NCBI GenBank assembly: GCA_035063885.1
Contig: JAPSFM010000025.1
Coordinates: 1-54,508 of the forward strand
Origin: CAADGY01 sp900696665
Lineage (GTDB): Bacteria > Acidobacteriota > Terriglobia > Bryobacterales > Bryobacteraceae
Reading direction: 5' to 3'
DNA length: 54,508 bases
Positions 1-8,503 of this stretch are shown here, one piece after another. Each line of letters opens with the position of its first letter. Position 1 is the stretch's first letter. A model generated the notes under the pieces. The model made no database searches, was not told the origin of the DNA, and worked only from the letters and a program-made list of their open reading frames with translations. A program made the position numbers and the translations under genes.

Positions 1-1
1 G

Positions 2-3000
2 ATCAACATCGGCATTGCCGTGGATGTGACGGGAAAAGACGGCAACCGGTCCCTCATGGTGCCGAATATCAAAGATGCCGATGGGATGAATTTTCAACAG
101 TTCCTTACGGCGTTCGACGACATTGTTCGCCGTGCCCGCTCCTCCAGGCTCAAAGTCGAGGATTTCCAGGGTACAACGATTTCACTGACGAATCCCGGCA
201 CGGTGGGCACCGTAAGCTCCGTGCCAAGGCTCATGCCCGGCCAGGGCGCCATTATCGCTACCGGCACGATCGACTATCCGGCCGAGTACGCCGGTGTTAC
301 TGATGCCATGCGCGCCACACTCGGTGTCGGCAAGGTGATGACCCTCACCTGCACCTACGACCACCGGATCATTCAAGGGGCGGAATCCGGTTCGTTCCTG
401 GCGAAGATGGAGGAGTTGTTGCAGGGAGGCGACGAGTTCTACGAAAAGATCTTCGCCGACCTGAAGATGCCGTATCATCCCGTCCGGTGGGAAGCGGACA
501 GGGCAGCGGCTCTGCCTGGCAAGGCCGACCCCAGGATTTCGGAAATTGCGAAGCAGGCGGCCGTTCTCCAGCTCATCAATGCTTACCGTGTGCGAGGGCA
601 CTTGATCGCCGACCTGGATCCTCTCGGCTCCGAGCCTAGCCATCACGCCGAACTGGACCCGGCCACCTATGGGCTTTCAATCTGGGACCTGGACCGCGAA
701 TTTCTGACCGGCACGCTCGGCGAAGCTATGGGCAGCGGTGGTCCGCAGCCCGTGGCAACCTTGCGGCAGATTCTCGAAACATTGCGCCGCACCTACTGCG
801 GAAAGATCAGTTGCGAGTACATGAACATTCAGGTGCCGGAGCAAAAGCGCTGGCTTCAGCACCGCATGGAACCCACCACCAACAACTGGCCGCTGGATGA
901 CGAGACCCGCCGGTGGATCCTGGAACGTCTGGTCGAAGCCGAGGAATTCGAACACTTTCTGCACGCCCGTTACATCGGACACAAACGGTTTTCGCTCGAA
1001 GGCGGTGAGACCGCCATCGCGGTGCTCGATCATGTACTCGACAAGTGTGCCGACAGCGGCGTTCATGAGGTCGTGATCGGGATGGCTCATCGCGGCCGCA
1101 TTACCGTACTGGCGAATGTGGTCGGCAAAGACCTGAAGCAGATCTTTTCGCAATTCGAGGAGAACTACGACCCTACCGCGACTCAGGGTTCCGGAGATGT
1201 CAAGTATCATCTTGGCGCCACCGGTTTGCACCGCTCGAGGTCCCACCGTGAAATTATCGTCTCCGTTTCGCCGAATCCGAGCCACCTGGAGGCGGTCGAT
1301 CCGGTGGTGCAAGGCATTGTCCGCCCCAAGCAGGACCGCCTGGGAGACATTGAGCGAAAGCGCGTCATTCCCCTGCTGATTCACGGCGATGCCGCATTTG
1401 CGGGGCAGGGCGTTGTGGCCGAGACTCTGAACCTGTCGCAGCTCGATGGCTACTGTACCGGCGGCACCATACACCTGATCATCAACAATCAGATCGGATT
1501 CACTACCGGTCCGGAGGAAGCGCGCTCAACGGCATATCCCACCGACGTCGCGCGTATGGTGCAGGCACCGATTTTCCACGTGAACGGAGACGACCCGGAG
1601 GCGGCAGTCCGCGCCGCCCAGCTTGCCTTTGACTACCGGCAGGAATTCGGCAAAGACGTTGTCATCGATATGATCTGCTACCGGCGACACGGCCACAATG
1701 AAGCGGACGATCCCAGCTACACGCAGCCGATTCTTTATCGCAAGATCCGCCAGCAGCCGTCTGTCTCGGTCCTCTATGCCGAGCGCCTGGCGCGCGAAGG
1801 AGCTATCACGCGGGAGGAAGCGGACCAGATGCGAAAGCGTATTGCCGCGCGTTTCTCCGAAGCGTTCGATGAGGCCAGAAAAGCGCAGGAACGCTTTGAA
1901 GTATCCGAGCTCAGCGCCGTCGATACCGAACAGATTGGGAGCTACTGCCCGCGAACAGCCGTTTCCCGCGATACGCTGGATCGCGTTGTGAACGGTCTCA
2001 CCACGTTTCCATCCGATTTCCGTTTGCATCCCAAGCTTCGCGGTTTCATTGAACGGCGTAAGGAAGCGCTGACCAAGGATTCCGTCGACTGGGCCCTGGG
2101 GGAATCGCTGGCTTGGGGATCTCTTGTCCTGGAAGGCACGCCCGCCCGGCTGAGCGGACAGGATAGCGGGCGTGGAACGTTCAGCCAGCGCCATTTGGAA
2201 TACTACGATAGCGAAGACGGCCATCAGTACATTCCCATGAAGCATCTGTCTCCCGATCAGGCCCGTTTTGAGGTCTGGGACAGTTCGCTTAGCGAATACG
2301 CCGTGATGGGATTTGAGTTTGGCTATAGTGTCGCGGACCCGCTAACGCTTGTCATGTGGGAAGCTCAGTTCGGCGATTTCGCCAACGGCGCCCAGATCAT
2401 GATCGATCAGTTCATCGTCGCGGCGGAAGCCAAGTGGGGCCAGCCGAGCGGGCTGGTTCTTCTGCTGCCGCACGGCTACGAAGGCCAGGGGCCGGAGCAT
2501 TCGAGCGCCCGCATTGAGCGGTTCCTGACACTTGGCGCGGAGGAGAACATTCAGATAGTGAATTGCACTACTCCGGCGCAGTACTTCCATGTTCTTCGGC
2601 GGCAGATGTTGTGCGGCGCGGACCGGCGTGGCGTCCGGAAGCCGCTGATCATCTTTACCCCCAAAAGCCTGTTGCGGCATGCCAAGGCCGTCTCGGCTGT
2701 TCAGGAATTCACCTCCGGTGGATTCCGCGAGGTGCTGGATGACCAGTCGCTCCCGGCCTATGACCGTGTTACGCGCCTGCTGCTTTGCTCCGGGAAGATT
2801 TACTATGAACTGCTGGCGGCAAGGGAGGAGAAAAAGGCGGATCACGTCGCGATCGTTCGTATAGAGCAGCTTTATCCGTTCCCGCAGCAGTTGCTTCGCG
2901 ATGTGCTGATGCGATATCCGCTCAGCGCCGACGTCTTCTGGGTTCAGGAGGAGCCGCGCAACATGGGTCCCTGGCGTTTCATGGCCGAGAGTATTCAGCC

Positions 3001-3172
3001 TATGCTGGAGACTCCCAAGCGGAATCTGCGATACGTAGGGCGTCAGGAGATGGCAAGTCCTGCTCCGGGCTCGATGCGCCGCCACACCCAGGAGCAAAAG
3101 GAGATCCTCGAAGACGCCTTCGCTCCCGCGCCGGCGGTCCGCACCCGCACCCGGGTGCGCCGGGTTCGTTGA
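2..3172 (+). CDS. kgd: Fused 2-oxoglutarate decarboxylase/dehydrogenase E1 with E2-type succinyltransferase domain (5' end outside window)
   Basis: Thiamine-diphosphate enzyme of the TCA cycle that decarboxylates 2-oxoglutarate and passes the succinyl group on. The frame is open from base 2, upstream of the first possible start (GTG at 20), so the 5' end is cut off. The first ~150 visible residues are the catalytic domain of a dihydrolipoyl succinyltransferase, with the motif TYDHRIIQGAESG; the Gln after RII, where ordinary E2 enzymes have Asp, is what mycobacterial Kgd has. The remaining ~900 residues are the E1 part, with HRGRITVLANV, GDAAFAGQGVVAE and NNQIGFTTG around the ThDP/Mg site and a C-terminal transketolase-like domain. 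The fusion of E2 and E1 in one chain identifies the Kgd type rather than separate sucA/sucB. No lipoyl domain is seen, but it could lie upstream. A 57-bp gap separates it from the next gene. Confidence 0.93.
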   Translation: MNIGIAVDVTGKDGNRSLMVPNIKDADGMNFQQFLTAFDDIVRRARSSRLKVEDFQGTTISLTNPGTVGTVSSVPRLMPGQGAIIATGTIDYPAEYAGVTDAMRATLGVGKVMTLTCTYDHRIIQGAESGSFLAKMEELLQGGDEFYEKIFADLKMPYHPVRWEADRAAALPGKADPRISEIAKQAAVLQLINAYRVRGHLIADLDPLGSEPSHHAELDPATYGLSIWDLDREFLTGTLGEAMGSGGPQPVATLRQILETLRRTYCGKISCEYMNIQVPEQKRWLQHRMEPTTNNWPLDDETRRWILERLVEAEEFEHFLHARYIGHKRFSLEGGETAIAVLDHVLDKCADSGVHEVVIGMAHRGRITVLANVVGKDLKQIFSQFEENYDPTATQGSGDVKYHLGATGLHRSRSHREIIVSVSPNPSHLEAVDPVVQGIVRPKQDRLGDIERKRVIPLLIHGDAAFAGQGVVAETLNLSQLDGYCTGGTIHLIINNQIGFTTGPEEARSTAYPTDVARMVQAPIFHVNGDDPEAAVRAAQLAFDYRQEFGKDVVIDMICYRRHGHNEADDPSYTQPILYRKIRQQPSVSVLYAERLAREGAITREEADQMRKRIAARFSEAFDEARKAQERFEVSELSAVDTEQIGSYCPRTAVSRDTLDRVVNGLTTFPSDFRLHPKLRGFIERRKEALTKDSVDWALGESLAWGSLVLEGTPARLSGQDSGRGTFSQRHLEYYDSEDGHQYIPMKHLSPDQARFEVWDSSLSEYAVMGFEFGYSVADPLTLVMWEAQFGDFANGAQIMIDQFIVAAEAKWGQPSGLVLLLPHGYEGQGPEHSSARIERFLTLGAEENIQIVNCTTPAQYFHVLRRQMLCGADRRGVRKPLIIFTPKSLLRHAKAVSAVQEFTSGGFREVLDDQSLPAYDRVTRLLLCSGKIYYELLAAREEKKADHVAIVRIEQLYPFPQQLLRDVLMRYPLSADVFWVQEEPRNMGPWRFMAESIQPMLETPKRNLRYVGRQEMASPAPGSMRRHTQEQKEILEDAFAPAPAVRTRTRVRRVR

Positions 3173-3229
3173 CGGCGCATGCTTGATTTCAAGAACAAAG
3201 CGGGCGGCTTTTGCGTCCCGAGGAGATAG

Positions 3230-4207
3230 ATGGACACTATTACTCTGCTCGGCACCGCCACGGGGTTGGGTCTTGTGGCTGGCTTCCGGCTATACGCTAC
3301 TACGCTTGTCCTCGGCCTGGCGGTGCGCCTCGGCTGGATTGACCTGGCGCCGCAGTATTCCCAGTTGTCCGTTCTGGCCAGCGACTGGATGCTGGCTCTA
3401 AGCGGACTCGCCTTCCTGCTCGAGTTCGTCGCAGACAAGATCCCCTGGCTGGATACGCTGTGGGATGCCGTGCACGCCTTTATCCGGCCTCTGGGCGCCG
3501 CGCTGGTGGCAGTTTCCGCGGCTGGCTCGCTGAATCCGGCGGCGCAGACGGCGTTGTTTCTGCTGGCAGGCGGCGTGGCGTTTACCGGCCACACGGCAAA
3601 AGCCGGAACGCGTGTGCTGGCGAACCATTCTCCCGAACCCGTGTCGAATATCGTTCTGAGCGTGACCGAGGACATGCTCGCGGGTGCGGGCATCTGGCTG
3701 GCTTTCGCGCATCCCGCCATCATGTTGGGAGTTGTGCTGGTCTTCCTGGCCGCGTTTGCGTGGTTGTCTCCGAAGCTCATCCGCTTGGTCCGTTTCCAAC
3801 TGGCGGCCCTCGCCGCCCTATTGCGGAGTTGGACGGCGGACAGTGCAGATGTGCCGGCCCCGGGTCTGTTAAGAGCCGTAGCGGCGAACGGTGCAGCGGG
3901 GCTGAAGAATTCGATCGGGTCGATTGTGCTCCATCCCGACGCGCTGGAGTATTCTGCCAGGCGATGGTTCGGCGAGCGGCGTTATCGCATTCCGTTTTCC
4001 AGCATCAGCGAGGTCGCGTTCCGGCGGCGAATTCTTGTGGACGAACTCACGCTCCACTGCGGGCGCGGTGAGCAGCACTATTACTTCTTCAAGGATTCGC
4101 GCCGCGCGAACGAAGAGTTCTTCCAGGCTATGGTTCGGGCGGGCTGTCCGGTTCGAGACCGGAAGCAGCGCGATTGGGCTCCCACAGGAGCTCAGGTGCG
4201 CCCATAA
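3230..4207 (+). CDS. DUF4126 family membrane protein with C-terminal PH-like domain
   Basis: A 325-residue protein. The first ~200 residues match the DUF4126 family of unknown function: a Gly-rich start (LGTATGLGLVAGFRLYATT) and about five hydrophobic segments separated by short loops. The last ~100 residues are soluble and alternate hydrophobic and charged residues (SIGSIVLHPDALEYSARRW, then YRIPFSSISEV), resembling a bacterial PH-like fold; that assignment is tentative. The start is set by a good Shine-Dalgarno (GAGGAG) a few bases before the ATG. The last 80 bp overlap the 3' end of the convergent adenosyltransferase gene. No function is known for the family. Confidence 0.8.
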   Translation: MDTITLLGTATGLGLVAGFRLYATTLVLGLAVRLGWIDLAPQYSQLSVLASDWMLALSGLAFLLEFVADKIPWLDTLWDAVHAFIRPLGAALVAVSAAGSLNPAAQTALFLLAGGVAFTGHTAKAGTRVLANHSPEPVSNIVLSVTEDMLAGAGIWLAFAHPAIMLGVVLVFLAAFAWLSPKLIRLVRFQLAALAALLRSWTADSADVPAPGLLRAVAANGAAGLKNSIGSIVLHPDALEYSARRWFGERRYRIPFSSISEVAFRRRILVDELTLHCGRGEQHYYFFKDSRRANEEFFQAMVRAGCPVRDRKQRDWAPTGAQVRP

Positions 4208-4778
4208 CGAAGTTCACCCACCGGCTCCAAACGAAAAAGGCGTCGCTCAGCCGGTTCAGGTAGTGAACACATTCCGGCGGAATCTCCTCCTGCTGCGCCA
4301 GGTGAACACACAGGCGTTCCGCGCGGCGGCAAACGGTGCGGCAGGCGTGCAGTTCCGTATTGGCGCGGGTGCCTCCCGGCAGGACGAAGGAACGCAGCGC
4401 GGGCAGCGGCATGTTCATCCGGTCGATGTCCTTTTCGAGTTGTTCCACCTCGCGCGAGGTGATGCGCGGTTGTTTCGGATGAACGTTCCCCGGCAGCGTG
4501 GAGAGGATGGATCCCAGGTTGAACAACTCGTGCTGAATGCGCACCAGGATGCGGTCGAGTTCCGACAATCGTGGCTCAGCCCGCGCCGCTTCGCTGACGG
4601 AGCAGCAAGCCATTCCGACGAAACTGTTCAACTCGTCCACGGTGCCGTAACACTCGATACGCGGCGAAGTTTTCGAAACCCGCTGGCCTCCCGTAAGCGC
4701 GGTGTCACCGGAATCACCCTGCCGGGTGTAAATTCGGTTCAGCGCCAGGCGCGGTTCATTGAACATTTTCCCAGGCAC
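4128..4778 (-). CDS. pduO: Cob(I)alamin adenosyltransferase, PduO type
   Basis: Transfers the 5'-deoxyadenosyl group from ATP to cob(I)alamin to make coenzyme B12. It has the PduO/MMAB N-terminal signature (IYTRQGDSGDTALTGG) that binds ATP phosphates, followed by a conserved YGTVDELNS helix, and a C-terminal half with CVHLAQ and YLNRLSDAFFVWSRW, all typical of this trimeric all-helical family; 216 residues is a little longer than usual. The C-terminal tail overlaps the DUF4126 gene by 80 bp tail to tail. The gene is divergent from the B12-dependent mutase with only 20 bp between the start codons, which fits supply of the mutase's cofactor. Starts at codons 1 and 5 (MPGKM) are both possible. 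Confidence 0.9.
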   Translation of the reverse strand: MPGKMFNEPRLALNRIYTRQGDSGDTALTGGQRVSKTSPRIECYGTVDELNSFVGMACCSVSEAARAEPRLSELDRILVRIQHELFNLGSILSTLPGNVHPKQPRITSREVEQLEKDIDRMNMPLPALRSFVLPGGTRANTELHACRTVCRRAERLCVHLAQQEEIPPECVHYLNRLSDAFFVWSRWVNFVMGAPELLWEPNRAASGLEPDSPPEP

Positions 4779-4798
4779 TCCTTAAGTGTATTCGGTGA

Positions 4799-6448
4799 AT
4801 GAGCGCGATGTCGCCTGGCGCTACTACAATGGAATTGATGTCGGAGTCCCTGGGTGTTGGGCCGGACGTACAATCTTTCTGCACGGCAGGCGGTATCCCG
4901 ATTGCGCCGGTATACGGTCCCGAAGATTGGAAAGACTTCGACGTTGCTCGCGACCTCGGGCGCCCCGGAGAGTTTCCTTACACGCGCGGCATTCACGAAT
5001 CGATGTACCGCGGCAAGCTTTGGACCATGCGGCAATTCTCGGGCTTTGCCACGCCCGAGGAGACCAACGCCCGTTACTTGTACCTGTTGGAGCAGGGGCA
5101 GAGCGGCCTTTCGGTCGCCTTCGATCTTCCCACGCTGATGGGCCAGGACGCCGACGATTCCGCGTCACTTGGAGAAGTGGGCAAGTGCGGTGTTTCGATC
5201 TCGTCGCTCGAAGACATGGAGACGCTGTTTCGCGGCATTCCGCTCGATACCGTTACCGTTTCGATGACCATCAACTCCCCGGCCCCGGTCATCTGGGCGA
5301 TGTATCTGGCTGTCGCCGAACAGCAGGGAGTTGGCTGGTCCTCGCTTTCCGGCACACTCCAGAACGACATTCTTAAGGAATACATCGCGCAGAAGGAGTT
5401 TCTCTACCCGCCCCGTCCATCGATGCGGCTGGTAACCGATGTAATTGAATATGCCGCGAGATATGTGCCCCGGTTTAATCCGATTTCGATCAGCGGCTAT
5501 CATATCCGGGAGGCCGGTTCCACGGCGGTTCAGGAGCTTGCGTTCACGCTGCGGGACGGCATCGAATATGTCGGGTGGGTTCTCGATCGCGGTTTACGTG
5601 TAGATGATTTCGCCCCCCGGCTGAGCTTCTTTTTCAATGCGCACAACGACTTTTTCGAGGAGATCGCGAAGTATCGTGCCGCCCGCAAACTCTGGGCCTA
5701 TATCATGCGCGATCGTTTTGGAGCCCGCGATGAAAGGGCCATGAAACTCCGGTTTCACGCCCAAACGGCCGGATGCTCCCTCACCTGGCAACAGCCGTAC
5801 AATAATGTCGTCCGTACCACCATTCAGGCTCTTGCCGCCGTACTCGGTGGGGCACAATCGTTACATACGAATTCTCTCGACGAGGCCTATGCGCTGCCGA
5901 GCGAGCAGGCTGTCACGACCGCGCTACGCACGCAGCAGGTGCTGGCGTATGAAAGCGGCATCACTTCGGCGCCCGATCCCCTCGGCGGCAGTTACTATCT
6001 GGAGGCGCTTACATTGGAAGTTGAAAAAGCAGCCCGCCGTTACATCGAGCAGATCGACGCGATGGGCGGCATGATCCCGGCTATCGAACACGGTTTTCCC
6101 CAGAGAGAAATTGCGGACGCAAGCTATCGATACCAATGCTCCATCGAAAAGAAGGAGCGTATCATCGTCGGTGTAAATGCTTTTACGGGCGGTGGCGAAG
6201 AAATCGAACTGCTTCAGGTGGACGAAAGCGCCCAATCCCGGCAGAGTGAGAAACTCGCCCGCTTGCGCGCCCGGCGTGATGCGGGCGCCGTTCAATCTGC
6301 TCTCGACAGGCTGAAGCGGACCGCCGATGACGGCGGCAACACCATGCCGTTCATCCTCGATGCGGTGAGGGCTTACGCGACGGTTGGGGAAATCTGCAGC
6401 GCCTTCCGGGACGTATTCGGTTCCTATCGGGAGCGCAGCGTTTTATAA
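4799..6448 (+). CDS. B12-dependent acyl-CoA mutase, large (substrate-binding) subunit; isobutyryl-CoA-mutase-like
   Basis: Catalytic TIM-barrel subunit of a coenzyme-B12 carbon-skeleton mutase, 549 residues, without the B12-binding domain, which is the next gene. Family hallmarks are ESMYRGKLWTMRQFSGF, SVAFDLPTLMG, ISISGYHIREAG, LSFFFNAHNDFFEE and GGAQSLHTNSLDEA. By homology it would be called methylmalonyl-CoA mutase, but two substrate-pocket positions differ: where methylmalonyl-CoA mutase has Tyr89 and Arg207 this protein has Phe80 (RQFSGF) and Gln198 (IAQKEF), the pair described for isobutyryl-CoA mutase. Ala107 (SVAFDL) argues against 2-hydroxyisobutyryl-CoA mutase, which has Asp there. 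Substrate is therefore probably isobutyryl/n-butyryl-CoA or another non-carboxylated acyl-CoA; this is inference. Four Met codons in the first 14 make the start uncertain. Confidence 0.9.
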   Translation: MSAMSPGATTMELMSESLGVGPDVQSFCTAGGIPIAPVYGPEDWKDFDVARDLGRPGEFPYTRGIHESMYRGKLWTMRQFSGFATPEETNARYLYLLEQGQSGLSVAFDLPTLMGQDADDSASLGEVGKCGVSISSLEDMETLFRGIPLDTVTVSMTINSPAPVIWAMYLAVAEQQGVGWSSLSGTLQNDILKEYIAQKEFLYPPRPSMRLVTDVIEYAARYVPRFNPISISGYHIREAGSTAVQELAFTLRDGIEYVGWVLDRGLRVDDFAPRLSFFFNAHNDFFEEIAKYRAARKLWAYIMRDRFGARDERAMKLRFHAQTAGCSLTWQQPYNNVVRTTIQALAAVLGGAQSLHTNSLDEAYALPSEQAVTTALRTQQVLAYESGITSAPDPLGGSYYLEALTLEVEKAARRYIEQIDAMGGMIPAIEHGFPQREIADASYRYQCSIEKKERIIVGVNAFTGGGEEIELLQVDESAQSRQSEKLARLRARRDAGAVQSALDRLKRTADDGGNTMPFILDAVRAYATVGEICSAFRDVFGSYRERSVL

Positions 6449-6469
6449 TTCGAGAGGTCGACACAAAGA

Positions 6470-6871
6470 ATGGATGCCCCTATCCGGGTTCTGGTGGCGA
6501 AGCCGGGACTAGACGGTCATGACCGCGGAGCAAAAGTGATCGCACGAGCGCTGCGCGACGCGGGGATGGAAGTGATTTATACTGGACTTCGCCAGACACC
6601 GGAGATGATCGTGAACGCGGCGTCGCAGGAAGACGTCCGGGTGATCGGCCTTTCCATCCTGTCCGGAGCGCATAATGCCATCGTCCCGCGGATCATGGAG
6701 CTGCTTCGCGAACACGAGATGACGGACGTTCTTGTCATTGTCGGTGGCATTATACCGGATGAGGATGTTCAGGAACTAAAGAAGCACGGAGTCGCCGCGG
6801 TATTTCAACCGGGTGCGTCGCTGGGGGAGATCGTCGAATTCATTCGCTCCTCGGTGAGCCAGAACGTTTGA
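6470..6871 (+). CDS. B12-binding small subunit of the acyl-CoA mutase
   Basis: A 133-residue cobalamin-binding Rossmann domain. It carries the base-off/His-on signature DxHxxG (DGHDRG, with His17 as the lower axial ligand), then GLSILSGAH and VGGIIPDEDV, as in the C-terminal domain of methylmalonyl-CoA mutase. It starts 21 bp after the large-subunit stop, so the two form one operon. The split into ~550 and ~133 residues is the arrangement of IcmA/IcmB and HcmA/HcmB and of archaeal methylmalonyl-CoA mutases, not of the fused bacterial enzyme. Confidence 0.93.
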   Translation: MDAPIRVLVAKPGLDGHDRGAKVIARALRDAGMEVIYTGLRQTPEMIVNAASQEDVRVIGLSILSGAHNAIVPRIMELLREHEMTDVLVIVGGIIPDEDVQELKKHGVAAVFQPGASLGEIVEFIRSSVSQNV

Positions 6872-6899
6872 GGTCTTGCAGCCTTCAAGAGAACAGTCA

Positions 6900-8198
6900 A
6901 TGGCAGAAAAAATGAACATTGCGGTGTTTGTCGACTACGACAACATCGAGATCGGCGTAAAATCCACGCTAAGGCGAGGGTTTGACGTTTCCTTACCGCT
7001 GGAAGCGTTGAAGGAGCGGGGCGATATCATCGCCAAGTTCGCTTATGCGAACTGGGCCCGGCAGGAGGGCGCCACCAGACAGATGGCGGAGAACGCCGTC
7101 CAAATGGTCCAGCGCATCCCGTCGCCTCGTGGAGACAAGAATGCGGCGGATATCAACCTCGCTCTCGACGCGCTGGAGATGGCGTACACGCATAGTCATG
7201 TAAATGCGTTCGCCATCGTCAGCGGAGACAGCGATTTTATTCCTCTCGTCAATAAGCTGAAAGAGTTTGGAAAGACCGTCTACGTGGTTGGGGGAAGGGC
7301 TTTCACCAGCACTATCCTCCAGCAGAACTGTCACGAGTTCATCAGCTACGAATCCCTGCTGGACGATAACAAGAGCCCTGGAGCCGGTGTGAAAAACGAG
7401 GAGCGTCAACAGCATCATCCGCGCTCGCCGCGCCAAAGGCCCACTCCGCTCGATATCGCTCAAGCCATGCCACTGCTGGAGCGCGCGCTCCAGGTGCTCG
7501 ACCGCCGGGGCGTACAGCCGCAGTTGGGACTGCTGAAATCCACGATGCTTCAATTGGATTCGACATTCAGTGAAAAGGCCTATGGAGGCAGCAGTTTCTC
7601 CGACTTTGTCGATAAGCTCAAAAAAGCGGATTTCGTCGAAGTCAGTGGGCCGGAAGGGCGTTACACCATCCGCAAGAAATCGAGCGCCGAGGTTCCGGAG
7701 AACGCTCTGCTGCATCCGGAAGAGGCTCTTCCCTCCTTACGCGATGTGCTCGAGACGCATCGGATGGAGATTGAAAATGGAGCCATCGCCGACGATCTCG
7801 CTGCGTGGATGCATGCGGAGCATCCTTCTTTCGACCCGAAGGCATACGGTTTCCAGGAGTTTGCGGAATTTCTGAATTACGCGCAGGACAAGACCGTGGT
7901 GCGAGTGGAGCCGGACGAGGAAAAGGGTTTGATGGTGTATCTTGGCGCCGAATTCTATCCGCCGGCGCTACCAAAATTGGAAGTGGAGCCTGCCGAATCT
8001 ATCGAAGAGCAGGAAGAACCCCAACCTATTGTCGAGGGGCAGCCATCGTTTCTCGAACCGATACCCAAGCCGAAGAAAACTACGGCAACACGGCGGAAGC
8101 AGACCAAATCGACCGCAAAGAAGCACACAACCGGTACGACGTCCAGGACCCGGGCAAGGAAGAATCCGCATCCTACGCAAGAACATCCCGCATTTTGA
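6900..8198 (+). CDS. NYN-domain putative ribonuclease with two OST-HTH/LOTUS domains
   Basis: Residues ~5-150 form a NYN (PIN-like) nuclease domain with acidic residues in the expected places: FVDYDNIE, KNAADINLALDALE and IVSGDSDFIPLV. Two OST-HTH (LOTUS) winged-helix domains follow, one around LLKSTMLQLDSTF and one around DLAAWMHAEHPSFD, each with the usual F/Y-G-F-x-x-F-x-x-F-type strand. The tail is very Lys/Arg/Thr-rich (KKTTATRRKQTKSTAKK). NYN plus OST-HTH suggests RNA binding or cleavage, but bacterial members are uncharacterised. The ATG at 6900 is preferred over a TTG 24 bp upstream, which lies only 4 bp after the mutase stop. It may be transcribed with the mutase genes. Confidence 0.85.
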   Translation: MAEKMNIAVFVDYDNIEIGVKSTLRRGFDVSLPLEALKERGDIIAKFAYANWARQEGATRQMAENAVQMVQRIPSPRGDKNAADINLALDALEMAYTHSHVNAFAIVSGDSDFIPLVNKLKEFGKTVYVVGGRAFTSTILQQNCHEFISYESLLDDNKSPGAGVKNEERQQHHPRSPRQRPTPLDIAQAMPLLERALQVLDRRGVQPQLGLLKSTMLQLDSTFSEKAYGGSSFSDFVDKLKKADFVEVSGPEGRYTIRKKSSAEVPENALLHPEEALPSLRDVLETHRMEIENGAIADDLAAWMHAEHPSFDPKAYGFQEFAEFLNYAQDKTVVRVEPDEEKGLMVYLGAEFYPPALPKLEVEPAESIEEQEEPQPIVEGQPSFLEPIPKPKKTTATRRKQTKSTAKKHTTGTTSRTRARKNPHPTQEHPAF

Positions 8199-8203
8199 GT
8201 GGC

Positions 8204-8272
8204 GTTAGAAATGATTGTGTTTCCGCTTCCTCGCGGTCGTGGCTTAGCGTTCGTTTTAGGGCCACGGCCGTG
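8204..8272 (+). repeat. Dispersed hairpin repeat, copy A
   Basis: A 69-bp sequence related to copy B at 27195-27260. The first 28 bp match at 25 positions (GTTAGAAATGATTG, then CCGCTTCCT). The second half forms a 12-bp stem (8232-8243 with 8261-8272, two G-U pairs) around a 17-nt loop. It begins 6 bp after the stop of the plus-strand NYN gene. Confidence 0.7.
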
Positions 8273-8285
8273 TGGGAAAAGGGCC

Positions 8286-8393
8286 GAGGGAATCCGGCGG
8301 GGAAAGCACGCTCTTCAATGTGAGCGGGAGAGTATGTGTGCGGTAGGGTTTTGGGACTGCCTGGAAGCTGTTTAGGCTGGACCGGATTCCCTC
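8286..8393. repeat. Element with perfect 12-bp terminal inverted repeats; possible MITE-like element or structured RNA
   Basis: GAGGGAATCCGG at 8286-8297 is exactly complementary to CCGGATTCCCTC at 8382-8393, with 84 bp between. Inside, CGCTC (8309-8313) pairs with GAGCG (8322-8326), and GCCT (8359-8362) can pair with AGGC (8374-8377), so the whole can fold as a closing stem with two inner hairpins. I see no target-site duplication at the ends and no coding capacity. It could be a small non-autonomous element or a structured RNA; the sequence alone does not decide. Confidence 0.5.
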
Positions 8394-8503
8394 AAGTCAC
8401 AAGAATATCGGCTCGGGCCAACACGTCCGGCCTCTATTGGCGAAAAATCATCTTGTTTTCAGTCGGATAGTTGTCCGGCGCGATCTGTGAACGGTTGCGT
8501 GAG

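Larger units (their letters stand above)
8199..8503. other. Non-coding gap between convergent genes
   Basis: No credible gene is seen in this 305-bp stretch. It holds a dispersed hairpin repeat (8204-8272) directly after the upstream stop codon and, 13 bp further on, a 108-bp element bounded by perfect 12-bp inverted repeats (8286-8393). The last 110 bp before the stop of the minus-strand gene show nothing I can name. Confidence 0.7.

Noticed and set aside
4147..4163. Sequence TCCGG-TTCGAGA-CCGGA, which looks like a tRNA T-arm
   Set aside because: No matching acceptor, D or anticodon arm upstream; it lies inside two overlapping coding regions.
4779..4798. Cobalamin riboswitch upstream of the B12-dependent mutase
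   Set aside because: The gap is only 20 bp, far too short; no B12-box was seen nearby.
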